NCBI GenBank assembly: GCA_012955965.1
Contig: JABBZI010000008.1
Coordinates: 1-64,000, forward strand
Length of the DNA stretch: 64,000 nucleotides
Direction of reading: 5' to 3'
Source of the DNA: Clostridioides difficile
Lineage (GTDB): Bacteria > Bacillota > Clostridia > Peptostreptococcales > Peptostreptococcaceae
Numbering within the stretch: position 1 is the stretch's first letter; every line of letters starts with the position of its first letter. Below the pieces are notes generated by a model. It ran no database searches and was not told where the DNA came from. It saw only the letters and a list, made by a program, of their open reading frames with translations. A program made the translations under genes and the position numbers. Below are positions 53,145 to 62,974 of this stretch, one piece after another.

Positions 53145-53952
53145 TACTCATTGCTCTTTCTGTATTTTTATTGGTTTTTGTAAACTGTAATCTCTCACTT
53201 CTTGAAAGGTATGTTGCTAAACGTTCTTCAACCACTATACTGCTTTCACCAGATTGTATACTTATTATTCCTTCTAGCATCATTTCTTTCACATAAACTT
53301 CTTTTTCTGTTTTTTCGTCTATATTATACGCAATTGGATTTAAAGCTATATTAGCAAGTAAAGAACCATAGAATGTTGTAATTAATGCCTTTCCCATACC
53401 AGATGCTATTAAGTCTGGAGATGTAAGGTCAGATAGCATTTGTATAAGACCTATTAATGTCCCTAACATCCCAAAAGCAGGTGCAAAAGTACCCCAAGTT
53501 TTAAATATCTTAGAATATCTGTTATTTGTATCTTCAATAGAATCTATCTCTAATTCTAATATAGACCTTATCTCATTTACTTCCAGACCATCAATACATA
53601 ACTCTAATCCTTTTCTCATGAATGGGTCTTGTATTTTCATTACATCACTTTCTATCGATAGAAGCCCTTCTTTTCTAGCCTTTTTAGAAAGTGCTTTAAA
53701 TTGATTTAATAAGTCTAATTTTGATACACTCATTGTCTTAAATGAATATTGAAGTGCATTTTTTATAAGTTTTATATCATCAAGAGTAAATGTAATCATT
53801 AAAGCTCCAAACGACCCAAATACTGTGATTAGTATTGATGCAAAATCAAAGAAACTTTTTAGACCTGAACTACTTCCTTTTACTGCTCCAAATAAAACTA
53901 ATACTGTAGATAATATTAGTCCAATAAATGTCAGTGAATCTGTTTTTTTCAT
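53134..53952 (-). CDS. motA: flagellar stator protein MotA
   Basis: 272 residues with four membrane helices and a cytoplasmic loop that pushes on FliG. Conserved parts are DLLNQFKALSKKARKEGLLSIE (~80-101), FMRKGLELCIDGLE, and helices 3 and 4 (FGMLGTLIGLIQML; GMGKALITTFYGSLLANIALNPIA) with the key prolines. AGGAGCG lies before the ATG. It overlaps the flbD stop by one base. Confidence 0.95.
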   Translation of the reverse strand: MKKTDSLTFIGLILSTVLVLFGAVKGSSSGLKSFFDFASILITVFGSFGALMITFTLDDIKLIKNALQYSFKTMSVSKLDLLNQFKALSKKARKEGLLSIESDVMKIQDPFMRKGLELCIDGLEVNEIRSILELEIDSIEDTNNRYSKIFKTWGTFAPAFGMLGTLIGLIQMLSDLTSPDLIASGMGKALITTFYGSLLANIALNPIAYNIDEKTEKEVYVKEMMLEGIISIQSGESSIVVEERLATYLSRSERLQFTKTNKNTERAMSNGA

Positions 53953-54155
53953 TATTTTTCGCTCCTAATATAACCTACATGTATTTTTCTTTTATACTTT
54001 ATTACTTTATCTACTATCTCGTTTACAGACTCTTTTACAAGGTTTTTTTCCCCTGTTGTAAGTAAAATTCTGCTCTCTGGTACAGAATCAATTCTTACTA
54101 TAAGGTCTGAGTTTAATATGTAACTTCTTCCATTTAAATCTGTTACTCTTATCAT
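53952..54155 (-). CDS. flbD: FlbD-family small flagellar protein
   Basis: 67 residues: MIRVTDLNGRSYILNSDLIVRIDSVPESRILLTTGEKNLVKESVNEIVDKV shows the FlbD/SwrD pattern. In Bacillus, SwrD at the same place raises motor torque by increasing stator function. It lies between flgE and motA, with 12 bases after flgE. Confidence 0.92.
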   Translation of the reverse strand: MIRVTDLNGRSYILNSDLIVRIDSVPESRILLTTGEKNLVKESVNEIVDKVIKYKRKIHVGYIRSEK

Positions 54156-54167
54156 AATATGTACCTA

Positions 54168-55151
54168 CTATCTCTTAAGACTTATTATCTCTTGTAGGAT
54201 TTCATCTGATGTTGATATTATTTTGCTGTTTGCTTGGAAAGACCTACTTGCTATTATCATTTCTGTAAATTCTTCTGCTATATCTACATTGGAAGCTTCT
54301 ATCGCTCCTTGTATTATTGTTCCTGTAGCTCCTGCTATTTGTGGGTCTCCTGAGTTTGCTGATGGCTTACATAAGTTTCCTCCCTCTGAATCTAGTCCTG
54401 CGGGGTTTTGGAATGCGTATGTTTGTACTTTTTGAATCTTTCCATCATTAACAGTTAAGCCAGATGGGTCTCCTGGTTTTGCATTAGCAGGTATATTACC
54501 ATATACAAATTGAGTTCTTTGACCATCGCTCAATAAAAATTCTACTGTTCCATCCTTTGATATGTTATACTCTAATACATTTTGAACCGTACCATCTTTA
54601 GGACTTACACTTTGAAGTGGTATTATAATAGGTTCTTTTCCTTTAGCAGCACCATTTTTTTTAAATTCACCAGTATCAGGATCATATGAACCCTCATAAA
54701 CTTCACCTTGTAACATATATCCATCTCCGTTTACAAGTCTTCCTCCCAAAACATCCTGCAAAGGTCCTGCTGTTGCTTTAAATCCTGTATCTAAGTTAAA
54801 AGAACCATCTCTTGTATACATAACTGTTCCTTGTCTTACTACTGGAAGATATCCCTCTCCATCTATCATTAAATCTGATGGTCTATTAGTTGGCTGTACA
54901 TTTCCTTGTATCATACTTTTATTTATACTTGATATCTTACTACCTACACCTACTTGTCCTAAGTTTGTTCCCCCTAATGCAGCTGTTGGAGCACTTGCAT
55001 ATAGTACAGTTTGGTAAAATGAATCTGTTATTCTAGCAGAACTTTTCTTAAAAGCAGTAGTACCTGCATTTGCTACATTATTACCTATTACATCTAACTT
55101 TGTTTGATTTGCTTTCATACCACTTACACCTGAATACATTGCTTTTATCAT
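54168..55151 (-). CDS. flgE: flagellar hook protein FlgE
   Basis: 327-residue hook subunit. N-terminal SGVSGMKANQTKLDVIGNNVANAGTTAFKK (7-36) and C-terminal VDIAEEFTEMIIASRSFQANSKIISTSDEILQEIISLKR are the paired D0 helices. The centre (DLMIDGEGYLPVVRQGTVMYTRDGSFN) forms D1. Shorter than enterobacterial FlgE (~400) but within the Firmicute range. AAGAGG precedes the ATG; 26 bases after flgD. Confidence 0.93.
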   Translation of the reverse strand: MIKAMYSGVSGMKANQTKLDVIGNNVANAGTTAFKKSSARITDSFYQTVLYASAPTAALGGTNLGQVGVGSKISSINKSMIQGNVQPTNRPSDLMIDGEGYLPVVRQGTVMYTRDGSFNLDTGFKATAGPLQDVLGGRLVNGDGYMLQGEVYEGSYDPDTGEFKKNGAAKGKEPIIIPLQSVSPKDGTVQNVLEYNISKDGTVEFLLSDGQRTQFVYGNIPANAKPGDPSGLTVNDGKIQKVQTYAFQNPAGLDSEGGNLCKPSANSGDPQIAGATGTIIQGAIEASNVDIAEEFTEMIIASRSFQANSKIISTSDEILQEIISLKR

Positions 55152-55177
55152 GAATATACCTCTTTTCTAATTTAATA

Positions 55178-55798
55178 TTATACTTCTTCTGGAGAACTTT
55201 CTCCTTCACCTGATTCTGGAGAATTTTCTTCCTCATCTGAATTTGTGTTTACTTCTCCTATTTTTAGTAGTTTTTCATACTTAACATCTACAGTTTTATC
55301 ACTTCCATCTACTTTCAGTTCTAAGTGTACCTCTCCATCTTTTATATATGTGGACTTTACTACACCTACAATGTTTTCATCTTCTTTCTCTTCTCCAGAT
55401 ACCTCGACTTGTTTACCAATTAATGATGTTGCCATACTCAAAGCAGAATTTATTAGAGTAGAGTTACTTAAAGCTAAAAGTACATCTAACTTATCATTCA
55501 TAGCAGACATTTTTTCTAAAGTTGCAAACTGGGCTAATTGTGATACATACTCTGTTGGGTCTTGTGGATTCATTGGGTCTTGATTACCCATTTGTGCTAC
55601 AAGTATTTTCATAAATAAATCTTTATCAGCATCGTCTCCCTGCCCTATAATTGGAGTTCCATTATCTGTTACTGTCTGATTTCCTTTACTTCTAACTTGT
55701 TTATTTGCAATATCATTAATATTTCTTTCAAGTTGGCTTAAGTTATTTGACCTATAGTTTCCTTGAGCACCTGCTAAAGCTGCTGCTACTCCGTACAT
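55178..55798 (-). CDS. flgD: flagellar hook assembly (capping) protein FlgD
   Basis: 206 residues. The conserved FlgD N-terminal domain is KDLFMKILVAQMGNQDPMNPQDPTEYVSQLAQFATLEKM (59-97). A short beta-rich end (VGVVKSTYIKDGEVHLELKVDGSDKTVDVKYEKLLKIGEV) leads to an acidic Ser/Glu tail. It caps the growing hook and is then shed. It lies between fliK and flgE. Confidence 0.92.
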   Translation of the reverse strand: MYGVAAALAGAQGNYRSNNLSQLERNINDIANKQVRSKGNQTVTDNGTPIIGQGDDADKDLFMKILVAQMGNQDPMNPQDPTEYVSQLAQFATLEKMSAMNDKLDVLLALSNSTLINSALSMATSLIGKQVEVSGEEKEDENIVGVVKSTYIKDGEVHLELKVDGSDKTVDVKYEKLLKIGEVNTNSDEEENSPESGEGESSPEEV

Positions 55799-55815
55799 AC
55801 AATACTTCCCCCTTA

Positions 55816-57018
55816 TTAAGCTAATAAATCTACTCTATCATCATCAATAATATTTTCTTTAATCTCATCTTCTATGACTACACTGTTATGCTTATTATTT
55901 GTGCCTTGTTTATTCATATTTTCTTGGTTATTTTGTCTATTCTGTTGTTCAAATGCTTTATCAAAAGTATCTGATGTATTTCTATTGTCACTATGCATTT
56001 GCACAGATACATCTTTTATGTTTACATTTGTAAGTTCAAGATGTTGCTTTAAATCTGTAATATTTTTATTTATAGAGTCAAATACATCTTTATTAAAAAC
56101 AGTTACAACGGCCTTCATACTCTCACTATCTTTCAGTAATTGTATATTCATATCTCCCAATTCTTTGGGTCTTAATTTAATTGTTAGCTCTTGTATATCA
56201 TTTGTTTTCATATGTTTAATAGCTTTAATCGAATCTTCCATGACATTTGATTCTATATGTTTTAAATTAACATTGTCATTTTTATTCTTATTTATATCAA
56301 TACTTTTATTTATTACTTGGCTAAAGTTCCCGTTCTTATTTCCATTAGCCCCTGCTAATTTTTCTAAAATATCAGAACTATCATCTTTTTGCTTATTTAA
56401 GTTAAGATTGTCCATTCTATTACTATCAAAATTGTATAGATCTATGCTTTTAGTATCTTTCTCTGTAGTTTTACTAATCACTTCAAAGTCTTCATTGACA
56501 TTATTGTCTAAAAGCTCTCTTAATTTCATCATATCTAAATTTTGCACATCATCAGATTTATTTGCATTAGCCTTATTTAATTCTGCATTCTGATTTACAA
56601 TCTTATTTAACATATTTTTATTAAGTTTAATTTCTTGCTTCAATTCATCTGATACATTCAACTTTTCTATATCATTTAATATAGAGTTTATGTCTTTGTC
56701 TTTTTTATCATTATTTTTTAATAGATTTAGAAGTTGTTGTAATATATAATTAATCTTACTGTAATCTTTTTCATATGTATTTTCTTCTTCTAGTTGCCTA
56801 CCTTTATCTTCAAAATGACACTCATTATCACTATCTTCCGATTTATTTGAGTTAACATTTTGATTACTTGTTTCTTTTCTATCTTTAACTGTTTTATTGT
56901 CTGTTGCCTTATATAAATTGTCTTCAAATTTATTCTTTTTTATATCTTTATCCTTAGATGAACTTTTTTTATTCCCAATATCTTTAATAATATTATAAGA
57001 ATCTGCTTGTATCTTCAT
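55816..57018 (-). CDS. fliK: flagellar hook-length control protein FliK
   Basis: 400 residues. The first ~260 are Asn/Lys/Asp-rich and disordered, as in other FliK rulers. Residues ~275-345 are the conserved C-terminal domain (QELTIKLRPKELGDMNIQLLKDSESMKAVVTVFNKDVFDSINKNITDLKQHLE), which switches FlhB specificity. A second low-complexity Asn/Gln tail follows. Identity is supported by this domain and by its place between fliJ and flgD. Confidence 0.92.
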   Translation of the reverse strand: MKIQADSYNIIKDIGNKKSSSKDKDIKKNKFEDNLYKATDNKTVKDRKETSNQNVNSNKSEDSDNECHFEDKGRQLEEENTYEKDYSKINYILQQLLNLLKNNDKKDKDINSILNDIEKLNVSDELKQEIKLNKNMLNKIVNQNAELNKANANKSDDVQNLDMMKLRELLDNNVNEDFEVISKTTEKDTKSIDLYNFDSNRMDNLNLNKQKDDSSDILEKLAGANGNKNGNFSQVINKSIDINKNKNDNVNLKHIESNVMEDSIKAIKHMKTNDIQELTIKLRPKELGDMNIQLLKDSESMKAVVTVFNKDVFDSINKNITDLKQHLELTNVNIKDVSVQMHSDNRNTSDTFDKAFEQQNRQNNQENMNKQGTNNKHNSVVIEDEIKENIIDDDRVDLLA

Positions 57019-57046
57019 ACAATAATATCCTCACTTCCTACTATTC

Positions 57047-57496
57047 TTATAGAACTTGTCTATTTCTCAAATAACTCATACTTGCAAACTCATCATTAGT
57101 TTTTTGTTCCTTTAAATTTTCTTCTCTATAATACTGACTATATTTTTTTTCTTTCAGTTTTTCTAATGATTTTCTTTCTATTTGTTTGTCTATAAGCTGT
57201 TTTCTAGCTTTTTCAAGTTCATTTGTTGACTTATCTAGTTCCTCTGATAAATCCGTTATAGAGTTATTTAGAGCTAACAAATAATTAATAGTTATCTTTT
57301 GATTTTGAATATTATCGTTGTCTTTACTTATAGAATATTTACTATAATTACTTTCCAAGTTTTCTAAATTAGTCTCTATATCCATTTTTTTTTGCTGAAT
57401 TTTAGCAAATTCCATTTTTATTTTTTCTTCATCTTTCATTTTTAAGTCTAAAACTTTCTGCAATCTAAACTTAAAGTTTTTATCCAATTTCATCAC
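57047..57496 (-). CDS. fliJ: flagellar export chaperone FliJ
   Basis: 149-residue, almost fully coiled-coil protein (RLQKVLDLKMKDEEKIKMEFAKIQQKKMDIETNLENL...). It inserts into the FliI ATPase ring and links it to FlhA. Assigned from coiled-coil content, length and the position after fliI. Confidence 0.88.
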   Translation of the reverse strand: MMKLDKNFKFRLQKVLDLKMKDEEKIKMEFAKIQQKKMDIETNLENLESNYSKYSISKDNDNIQNQKITINYLLALNNSITDLSEELDKSTNELEKARKQLIDKQIERKSLEKLKEKKYSQYYREENLKEQKTNDEFASMSYLRNRQVL

Positions 57497-57524
57497 AACC
57501 TATTCAGATATTTTTTTAAATTGT

Positions 57525-58844
57525 TTATTCAAATATTCTTTTCAAACTGCTTTCAGTTTCATCAAAAGAACTCTTTTCATTTATCCCTTGTTTTAAAAAA
57601 TTAATAATATGCTCATGATAGTAGATTGCTTCATCTATTTTTTTATTGGTACCAGAAGCATATGCTCCTATATTTATCAAATCTTCCGCTTCTCTATACT
57701 CAGAAAGCATATCTCTTGCAAATGAAGCTACTTGTATATCTTCTTTTGAAGCAATCTCATTCATAAGTCTACTCAAACTATTCAAGACATCTATAGAAGG
57801 ATAATGATTCTTATTCGCCAAGTCTCTAGATAAAACTATATGACCATCAAGTATCCCTCTTGTAGTATCTGCTATTGGCTCATTAAAGTCATCTCCATCA
57901 ACTAATACTGTATAAAATGCAGTAATAGAGCCTTTATCTGATGTTCCTGTTCTCTCCATAAGTTTTGGTAAAATAGCAAATACAGATGGTGTATATCCTT
58001 TTTGAGCTGGCGGCTCTCCTATTGCTATTCCTACTTCCCTTTGTGCCATAGCAAATCTAGTTACTGAGTCCATCATAAGTATTACTTTTTTACCTTGGTC
58101 TCTAAAATACTCAGCTATTGCAGTAGCAGTAAGAGCACCTTTAAGTCTAACCAAAGGAGCTTTATCAGATGTCGCGCATACAACAACAGATTTTTTCATT
58201 CCCTCTTCACCTAAATCTTTATCAATAAAATCTAGGACTTCTCTTCCTCTTTCTCCAACAAGAGCAATTACATTTACGTCTGCTTTTGCATTTCTGGCAA
58301 TCATACCTAGAGTTGTACTCTTACCTACTCCACTTCCTGCAAATATTCCTATTCTCTGTCCTTCACCACAAGTAGTAAATGCATCTATTGCTCTTACACC
58401 TGTTTCCATTATATTTCGTATTTTTTTTCTCTTCATTGGGTCAGGAGGTTCATTATTCAAGTTGTATCTATCTCCTAAAACAACTTCTGAGTTATCTATA
58501 GGATTTCCAAGACCATCAAGTACTTTTCCTAATAAATTATCACTACACATAACACTTAAAGGTATCCCCTTAGAAATAACTTTGCAACCAGGTGCTATTA
58601 ATGTTAACTCTCCCAATGCCATTAATATAACTTCTGTATCTTTAAAACCTACTACTTCACAGTTTACTGTCTTATTGACTTGATTGTATATAACACATAA
58701 CTCTCCAACAAAAGCTTTTATCCCTTCAACTTCTACAGTAAGCCCTATTATTTTCTTAACTCTTCCTTCTGATATAGTAAGTTCTAAATTTTCTATTTTC
58801 TTATTTATTTTGTCAAAATCTATAGATATATCAGTTTTATACAT
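57525..58844 (-). CDS. fliI: flagellum-specific ATPase FliI
   Basis: 439-residue type III export ATPase, F1-beta related. P-loop is GIFAGSGVGKSTTLG (about 168-182); NVIALVGERGREVLDFI and VILMMDSVTRFAMAQREVGIAIGEPPAQKGYTPSVFAILPKLMERTG are family blocks, and the C-terminal end has YREAEDLINIGAYASGTNKKIDEAI. It powers chaperone release at the export gate with FliH and FliJ. It lies 3 bases after fliH. Confidence 0.96.
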   Translation of the reverse strand: MYKTDISIDFDKINKKIENLELTISEGRVKKIIGLTVEVEGIKAFVGELCVIYNQVNKTVNCEVVGFKDTEVILMALGELTLIAPGCKVISKGIPLSVMCSDNLLGKVLDGLGNPIDNSEVVLGDRYNLNNEPPDPMKRKKIRNIMETGVRAIDAFTTCGEGQRIGIFAGSGVGKSTTLGMIARNAKADVNVIALVGERGREVLDFIDKDLGEEGMKKSVVVCATSDKAPLVRLKGALTATAIAEYFRDQGKKVILMMDSVTRFAMAQREVGIAIGEPPAQKGYTPSVFAILPKLMERTGTSDKGSITAFYTVLVDGDDFNEPIADTTRGILDGHIVLSRDLANKNHYPSIDVLNSLSRLMNEIASKEDIQVASFARDMLSEYREAEDLINIGAYASGTNKKIDEAIYYHEHIINFLKQGINEKSSFDETESSLKRIFE

Positions 58845-58847
58845 ACT

Positions 58848-59588
58848 TTATTCACCAAGCAATTCTTCTTTTAGTTTTTCCATAGCACAATCAATACCAA
58901 CTATTATTCTTCCATTTTCCTTTTGTATAATAGCATTTCCTTTATCTATACTATCATCTGCGATAACAAATACACTTGATTTGAATGAGGTTTCTTCTTT
59001 GAATAGTTCAAACGCTTTCTCTATATTATCTTTATAGAAAGAATTACATCTTACTATGAATGAACTACTTCCTTCATAATCTTGAATAATTTGTTTTAAC
59101 AAGTCACTCATAGATTCTTCATCTTCAAAATGATTTTTTAGAACAGAGCTAGCCATATTGATAGCAAGCCTTATAATTTCTTTATTTTTTTCCTTTATGT
59201 ACTCAGTCATTTTCTCATTAGCTTGTAATAAAATTAAATTTGCCTGATTTCTTATAAAATCTGCTTCATCTTTAGCTTTTTGGGTATATTCATCGTAGGA
59301 TTCTTTATATCCATCCTCATATCCATTTTTTTGACCTTGGCTATATCCTTTTTCATAAGCTTGTTTTTCTATATTTTGTGCATTTGTTTTTGCTTCTTCT
59401 AATATTTCATTCTTTTTTATCTCAGCAGACTCTATAGCTTCTTTTATTACTTCATCTCTAAATCTACAATCATTTTCTTCGTTTATATTTGCTTCTCCCA
59501 GCCTAGCTTTATCTATTATAGATAAATCTAGAACTCCTTTATATGATGCTTTCTTACTTTTAATAATTTTATTATTCGACAAAGTCAT
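58848..59588 (-). CDS. fliH: flagellar assembly protein FliH
   Basis: About 246 residues. A central coiled-coil with small-residue-rich repeats (AYEKGYSQGQKNGYEDGYKESYDEYTQKAKDEADFIRNQANLILLQANEKM) and a C-terminal domain (LFKEETSFKSSVFVIADDSIDKGNAIIQKENGRIIVGIDCAMEKLKEELL) fit FliH, the FliI regulator. The ATG at 59588 with AAGGA 9 bases upstream is preferred; in-frame TTG at 59594 and TTG further in are alternatives. It overlaps the fliG end. Confidence 0.9.
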   Translation of the reverse strand: MTLSNNKIIKSKKASYKGVLDLSIIDKARLGEANINEENDCRFRDEVIKEAIESAEIKKNEILEEAKTNAQNIEKQAYEKGYSQGQKNGYEDGYKESYDEYTQKAKDEADFIRNQANLILLQANEKMTEYIKEKNKEIIRLAINMASSVLKNHFEDEESMSDLLKQIIQDYEGSSSFIVRCNSFYKDNIEKAFELFKEETSFKSSVFVIADDSIDKGNAIIQKENGRIIVGIDCAMEKLKEELLGE

Positions 59589-60648
59589 CACCAAAATTCC
59601 TTACAATAGTTATAGCGCCTTCTCTTTCAAGTTTTCTTACACTATTTACTATTTTTTGTTGAGCACCTTCAACTTGTGCAACTTTTATGACACCAACCAT
59701 TTCCATTTCTTCTTTAAGTGCTTCTGCTGCTCTAGAAGATTGATTTCTATATACAGCATCTGAAATTTCATCATCCACACCTTTTAAAGCATAGACTAAA
59801 TCCTTCATAGTTACTTCTTTTAATACTTTTTGTATGCTCATATCATCTAGTTTGACAATATCTTCAAATACAAATATATGAGATTTAATTTGGGCTGCTA
59901 AAGCTGGGTCTTTTTCTTCAACAGTATTCAAAATATTCTTTTCTGTTTTTCTATCAGAATTAAGTAATATTTGAACTAGAGTAGCTATTCCACCATAATC
60001 TTTAAAATCTTCACCACTTATTGAATGTAATTTATTTTCTAATGAATTTTCAATTACTTTTATAACTTCTGGAGATATTGCCCCCATTGAACTTATTCTC
60101 ATCGCTACCTCATTCTGTAGATTTAAATCTAAATGAGCTAAAACTTCTGCGCCATCTTGTGGCTCCATATGTGCAAGTAAAATAGCTATGGTCTGTGCAC
60201 TTTCATTTCTAAGTATTTCTAATATCTTCTTTGTATCCAACTTTATAATATGTTTGAAAGGTTTTGTGCTTGTATCTATTGATATACCTTCAAGTAATTT
60301 ATTTGCTTTAGAATTTCCCAATGCATTACTCAGCAATTCTCTTGCATATTCCAGTCCACCTTCTATAACATAATCTTTAGCTTTATTTATTTCTACAAAC
60401 TCTTTTAATATTTCTCTTCTTTCTTTTGAAGCTATCGAAGAAATATTTGCAATTTCCAAACCTATTTTTTGAACTTGTTTATCTGGAAGGCTTTTTATTA
60501 TATCACTAGACACAGTTGGTCCTAATGTCATCAAAAGTACAGCAGCTTTTTTTAAACCTTCGCCTTCTATTTTTTCATTTTGCTCTTTTTCACTTTCACT
60601 TATATCACTTAAATCAAATGCACTAACATTTGTAATTTCTGTGGACAC
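59572..60648 (-). CDS. fliG: flagellar motor switch protein FliG
   Basis: 358-residue C-ring protein that meets the stator. FliG domains: LKKAAVLLMTLGPTVSSDIIKSLPDKQVQKIGLEIANI (N), ESAQTIAILLAHMEPQDGAEVLAHL in place of the usual EHPQ motif (middle), and SHIFVFEDIVKLDDMSIQKVLKEVTMKDLVYALKG with charged residues for MotA contact (C). The start is GTG at 60648, preceded by GGGGGAT. 12 bases after fliF. Confidence 0.95.
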   Translation of the reverse strand: MSTEITNVSAFDLSDISESEKEQNEKIEGEGLKKAAVLLMTLGPTVSSDIIKSLPDKQVQKIGLEIANISSIASKERREILKEFVEINKAKDYVIEGGLEYARELLSNALGNSKANKLLEGISIDTSTKPFKHIIKLDTKKILEILRNESAQTIAILLAHMEPQDGAEVLAHLDLNLQNEVAMRISSMGAISPEVIKVIENSLENKLHSISGEDFKDYGGIATLVQILLNSDRKTEKNILNTVEEKDPALAAQIKSHIFVFEDIVKLDDMSIQKVLKEVTMKDLVYALKGVDDEISDAVYRNQSSRAAEALKEEMEMVGVIKVAQVEGAQQKIVNSVRKLEREGAITIVRNFGDDFVE

Positions 60649-60660
60649 ATTCTATCCCCC

Positions 60661-62211
60661 TTACTCATTTAACCAAGTCTTTATTATTTCTGTTACTTGG
60701 TCTGGTTTTTCTTCTGCATACATTTTAACAGCTTCCTCTAATGTCAATTCTGGGTCATCCCCCAATAGAGGATTGTCTTTCTTATCAACAGTACCAGAAT
60801 TAGTACTATAAACTTCATCCTCATAATCCATATCTTCTTGTTCACTTCTCTTTTTATATATTAGATATCCAATAATTCCTACTGCAACAACTGCTACTAC
60901 TCCAATAACAGCCTTTATTATATTGGTTTTGAATCCTTCTTTTTTAATATCTTCCATTTCTTGTTTGGCTTCAGCTTTACCTTTAGGATCAAATACCATT
61001 GAAACAACACTAAGAGTATCTCCTCTCGCTCCATCCATACCTATAGCATTATTAACAATATCTTCTACATCAGCTTGAACACCTTTAGCTATTTTTCCAT
61101 CTATAGCAACAGAAGCTGTCAATCTTTTAAGTTCTCCTGGTGCAACTATAGTATGAGTTTCAATCTTTCCTGTCTCATATTCAAAGCTCTCATCTAAACT
61201 ATCTTCTGTGTTAGTGCCATTTTTATTTGCTTGATTATTCATATTAGCATCTACACCTTGGACATTATTTGTCGCAGATTTAGATGAATTTTTTGACCTT
61301 GTTTCCTTTATTGCAACTTTATCAGGGTCAATTTTTATTTCAGTTTTTTCAGCTGTATCAAAACTTAAATCAGCATTTACTGTAGCTTTTACTTTCCCTG
61401 TACCAAATATTGGTTCTAGCATTTCCAAAATAGACTTTTCTAATTGTTTATTCAATGCTTGTTCAGATGCCTTATTTTTATCAACACTAATACCACCATT
61501 TATTGGTTGATTATTTTCATCAACTTCTTCATCGTCTAAGATACCTTCTGATAATAAATTCATCTTATTATCAATAACTTGAACATTTTTCTCTGGTATA
61601 TTTGTTACACTTCCTGATACAAGTGCCATAACAGATTTTATCTGATTTTTTTCTAAAGTAGTTCCTGGCTTTAACATTAAGTAAACTGCTGCACTTCCTG
61701 GAACTGCCTCTTTTTCAAACACTGATGATTCTCCAAATGTTATATGTACTCTAGTATCTTCCACTTGTGGAAAACTCTTGATTGTTTTTTCTATTTCACC
61801 TTGTATAATTCGTTGTTTCTTAATTTGAAATTCTTCATCAGTAAGACCTATAGAGGAACTATCATCCATTAGTGCAAATCCTTTAGAACCACCTGTAAGA
61901 CTTGGAGCTAGCTCCAGTCTCAACTTATCAACTTCTGTTCTAGGAACATAAATTGTACTTCCCTTTACCTTAGTATCGATCTTTCTAGACTCTAATTCTG
62001 CTGATATATCTGCAGCATCTTGAACATCTAGTTCTGAAAATAAGACTGCATACTTATTTTTACTTGCAGATATTGCTGTAAATACTAGCGCTAAACATAT
62101 AGCAACAATCCCTATACCTAATGCTATCTTAGTTCCTTTTTTTAAAGAACCTATTTTTGTCCTAGCTTTAGCAACTTGCTCCTTAATCTTATTTTTAAAA
62201 CTGGTTATCAT
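60661..62211 (-). CDS. fliF: flagellar MS-ring protein FliF
   Basis: 516 residues. The first membrane helix is at ~29-48 (IALGIGIVAICLALVFTAIS) and the second at ~433-453 (IIKAVIGVVAVVAVGIIGYLIY). Ring-building motifs in between include YAVLFSELDVQDAADISAELESRKI and FPQVEDTRVHITFGESSVFEKE, and the acidic C-tail (LTLEEAVKMYAEEKPDQVTEIIKTWL) binds FliG. This is the base on which the flagellum is built. Confidence 0.95.
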   Translation of the reverse strand: MITSFKNKIKEQVAKARTKIGSLKKGTKIALGIGIVAICLALVFTAISASKNKYAVLFSELDVQDAADISAELESRKIDTKVKGSTIYVPRTEVDKLRLELAPSLTGGSKGFALMDDSSSIGLTDEEFQIKKQRIIQGEIEKTIKSFPQVEDTRVHITFGESSVFEKEAVPGSAAVYLMLKPGTTLEKNQIKSVMALVSGSVTNIPEKNVQVIDNKMNLLSEGILDDEEVDENNQPINGGISVDKNKASEQALNKQLEKSILEMLEPIFGTGKVKATVNADLSFDTAEKTEIKIDPDKVAIKETRSKNSSKSATNNVQGVDANMNNQANKNGTNTEDSLDESFEYETGKIETHTIVAPGELKRLTASVAIDGKIAKGVQADVEDIVNNAIGMDGARGDTLSVVSMVFDPKGKAEAKQEMEDIKKEGFKTNIIKAVIGVVAVVAVGIIGYLIYKKRSEQEDMDYEDEVYSTNSGTVDKKDNPLLGDDPELTLEEAVKMYAEEKPDQVTEIIKTWLNE

Positions 62212-62235
62212 TGATTATTACTCCTGTTCAAAAGG

Positions 62236-62553
62236 CTAAATTTGTACTTTATTCATTTCTTGATATGCATCATGAATCTTATTTCTAACTTCTATTAGAT
62301 ATTGCATAGATAGTTGTGCTTCTTGGCCTTTTAACATAACCTCATGCATAGAAACATCTTCGCCTTTTATAAATTTTTCTTTCATATTATCTGCTGTCAC
62401 TTGCTGAAAATTGACTTTGTCTATAGTGTCCATTATTACATCTTCGAAATTCTTTTTTTCTTCTTTATTATTAAGATTTAATGGTTTTGTTTCTCCAATC
62501 AAATTATCTAACTTTGCACCTTGCATTAAATTGTTAATTTGTGTAATTGGCAT
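62236..62553 (-). CDS. fliE: flagellar hook-basal body protein FliE
   Basis: 105 residues: the FliE end VTADNMKEKFIKGEDVSMHEVMLKGQEAQLSMQYLIEVRNKIHDAYQEMNKVQI is clear. It joins the MS ring to the rod. It lies 9 bases after flgC and 24 before fliF. Confidence 0.93.
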   Translation of the reverse strand: MPITQINNLMQGAKLDNLIGETKPLNLNNKEEKKNFEDVIMDTIDKVNFQQVTADNMKEKFIKGEDVSMHEVMLKGQEAQLSMQYLIEVRNKIHDAYQEMNKVQI

Positions 62554-62562
62554 AATTTATCC

Positions 62563-62967
62563 CTACTTTCCTATTTCCAAAGCTTTCGATATCATAGATT
62601 TCTGAGCATTCAGTGTGTCTATGTTAGAATCATATGCTCGTGAAGCTGTTATTAAATCCGTCATTTCAACCAATATATTTACGTTTGGATATTCTACATA
62701 TCCATTTGGCTTTGCATCTGGATGAGATGGGTCATATACTTCTTTAAGAGGTGATTTATCATCTTCAACAGATGTGACTTTTACTCCTAACATACCTAAT
62801 TTATTATCATAGTTTTCTTCAAATGAAACAATTTTTCTCCTATATGCTTCTCCATTTGGACCTCTTGTAGCATTTATATTAGCCACATTTGATGATATGA
62901 TATCCATTTTTAAACTTTCTGCTGTTAATCCACTAGCAGAGATTTCCATTCCACTGAACACACTCAT
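62563..62967 (-). CDS. flgC: flagellar basal-body rod protein FlgC
   Basis: 134-residue proximal rod protein: MEISASGLTAESLKMDIISSNVANINATRGPNGEAYRRKIVSFEE at the N-terminus and GYVEYPNVNILVEMTDLITASRAYDSNIDTLNAQKSMISKALEIGK at the end. GGGAGG lies ~10 bases before the ATG; 7 bases after flgB. Confidence 0.94.
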   Translation of the reverse strand: MSVFSGMEISASGLTAESLKMDIISSNVANINATRGPNGEAYRRKIVSFEENYDNKLGMLGVKVTSVEDDKSPLKEVYDPSHPDAKPNGYVEYPNVNILVEMTDLITASRAYDSNIDTLNAQKSMISKALEIGK

Positions 62968-62974
62968 CTTCTAG

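Noticed and set aside
55874-56593. Plus-strand frame of 239 codons
   Set aside because: Antisense of the low-complexity fliK gene; Ser/Leu/Phe-rich composition is what the complement of Asn/Lys/Asp codons gives, and no ribosome site is present.
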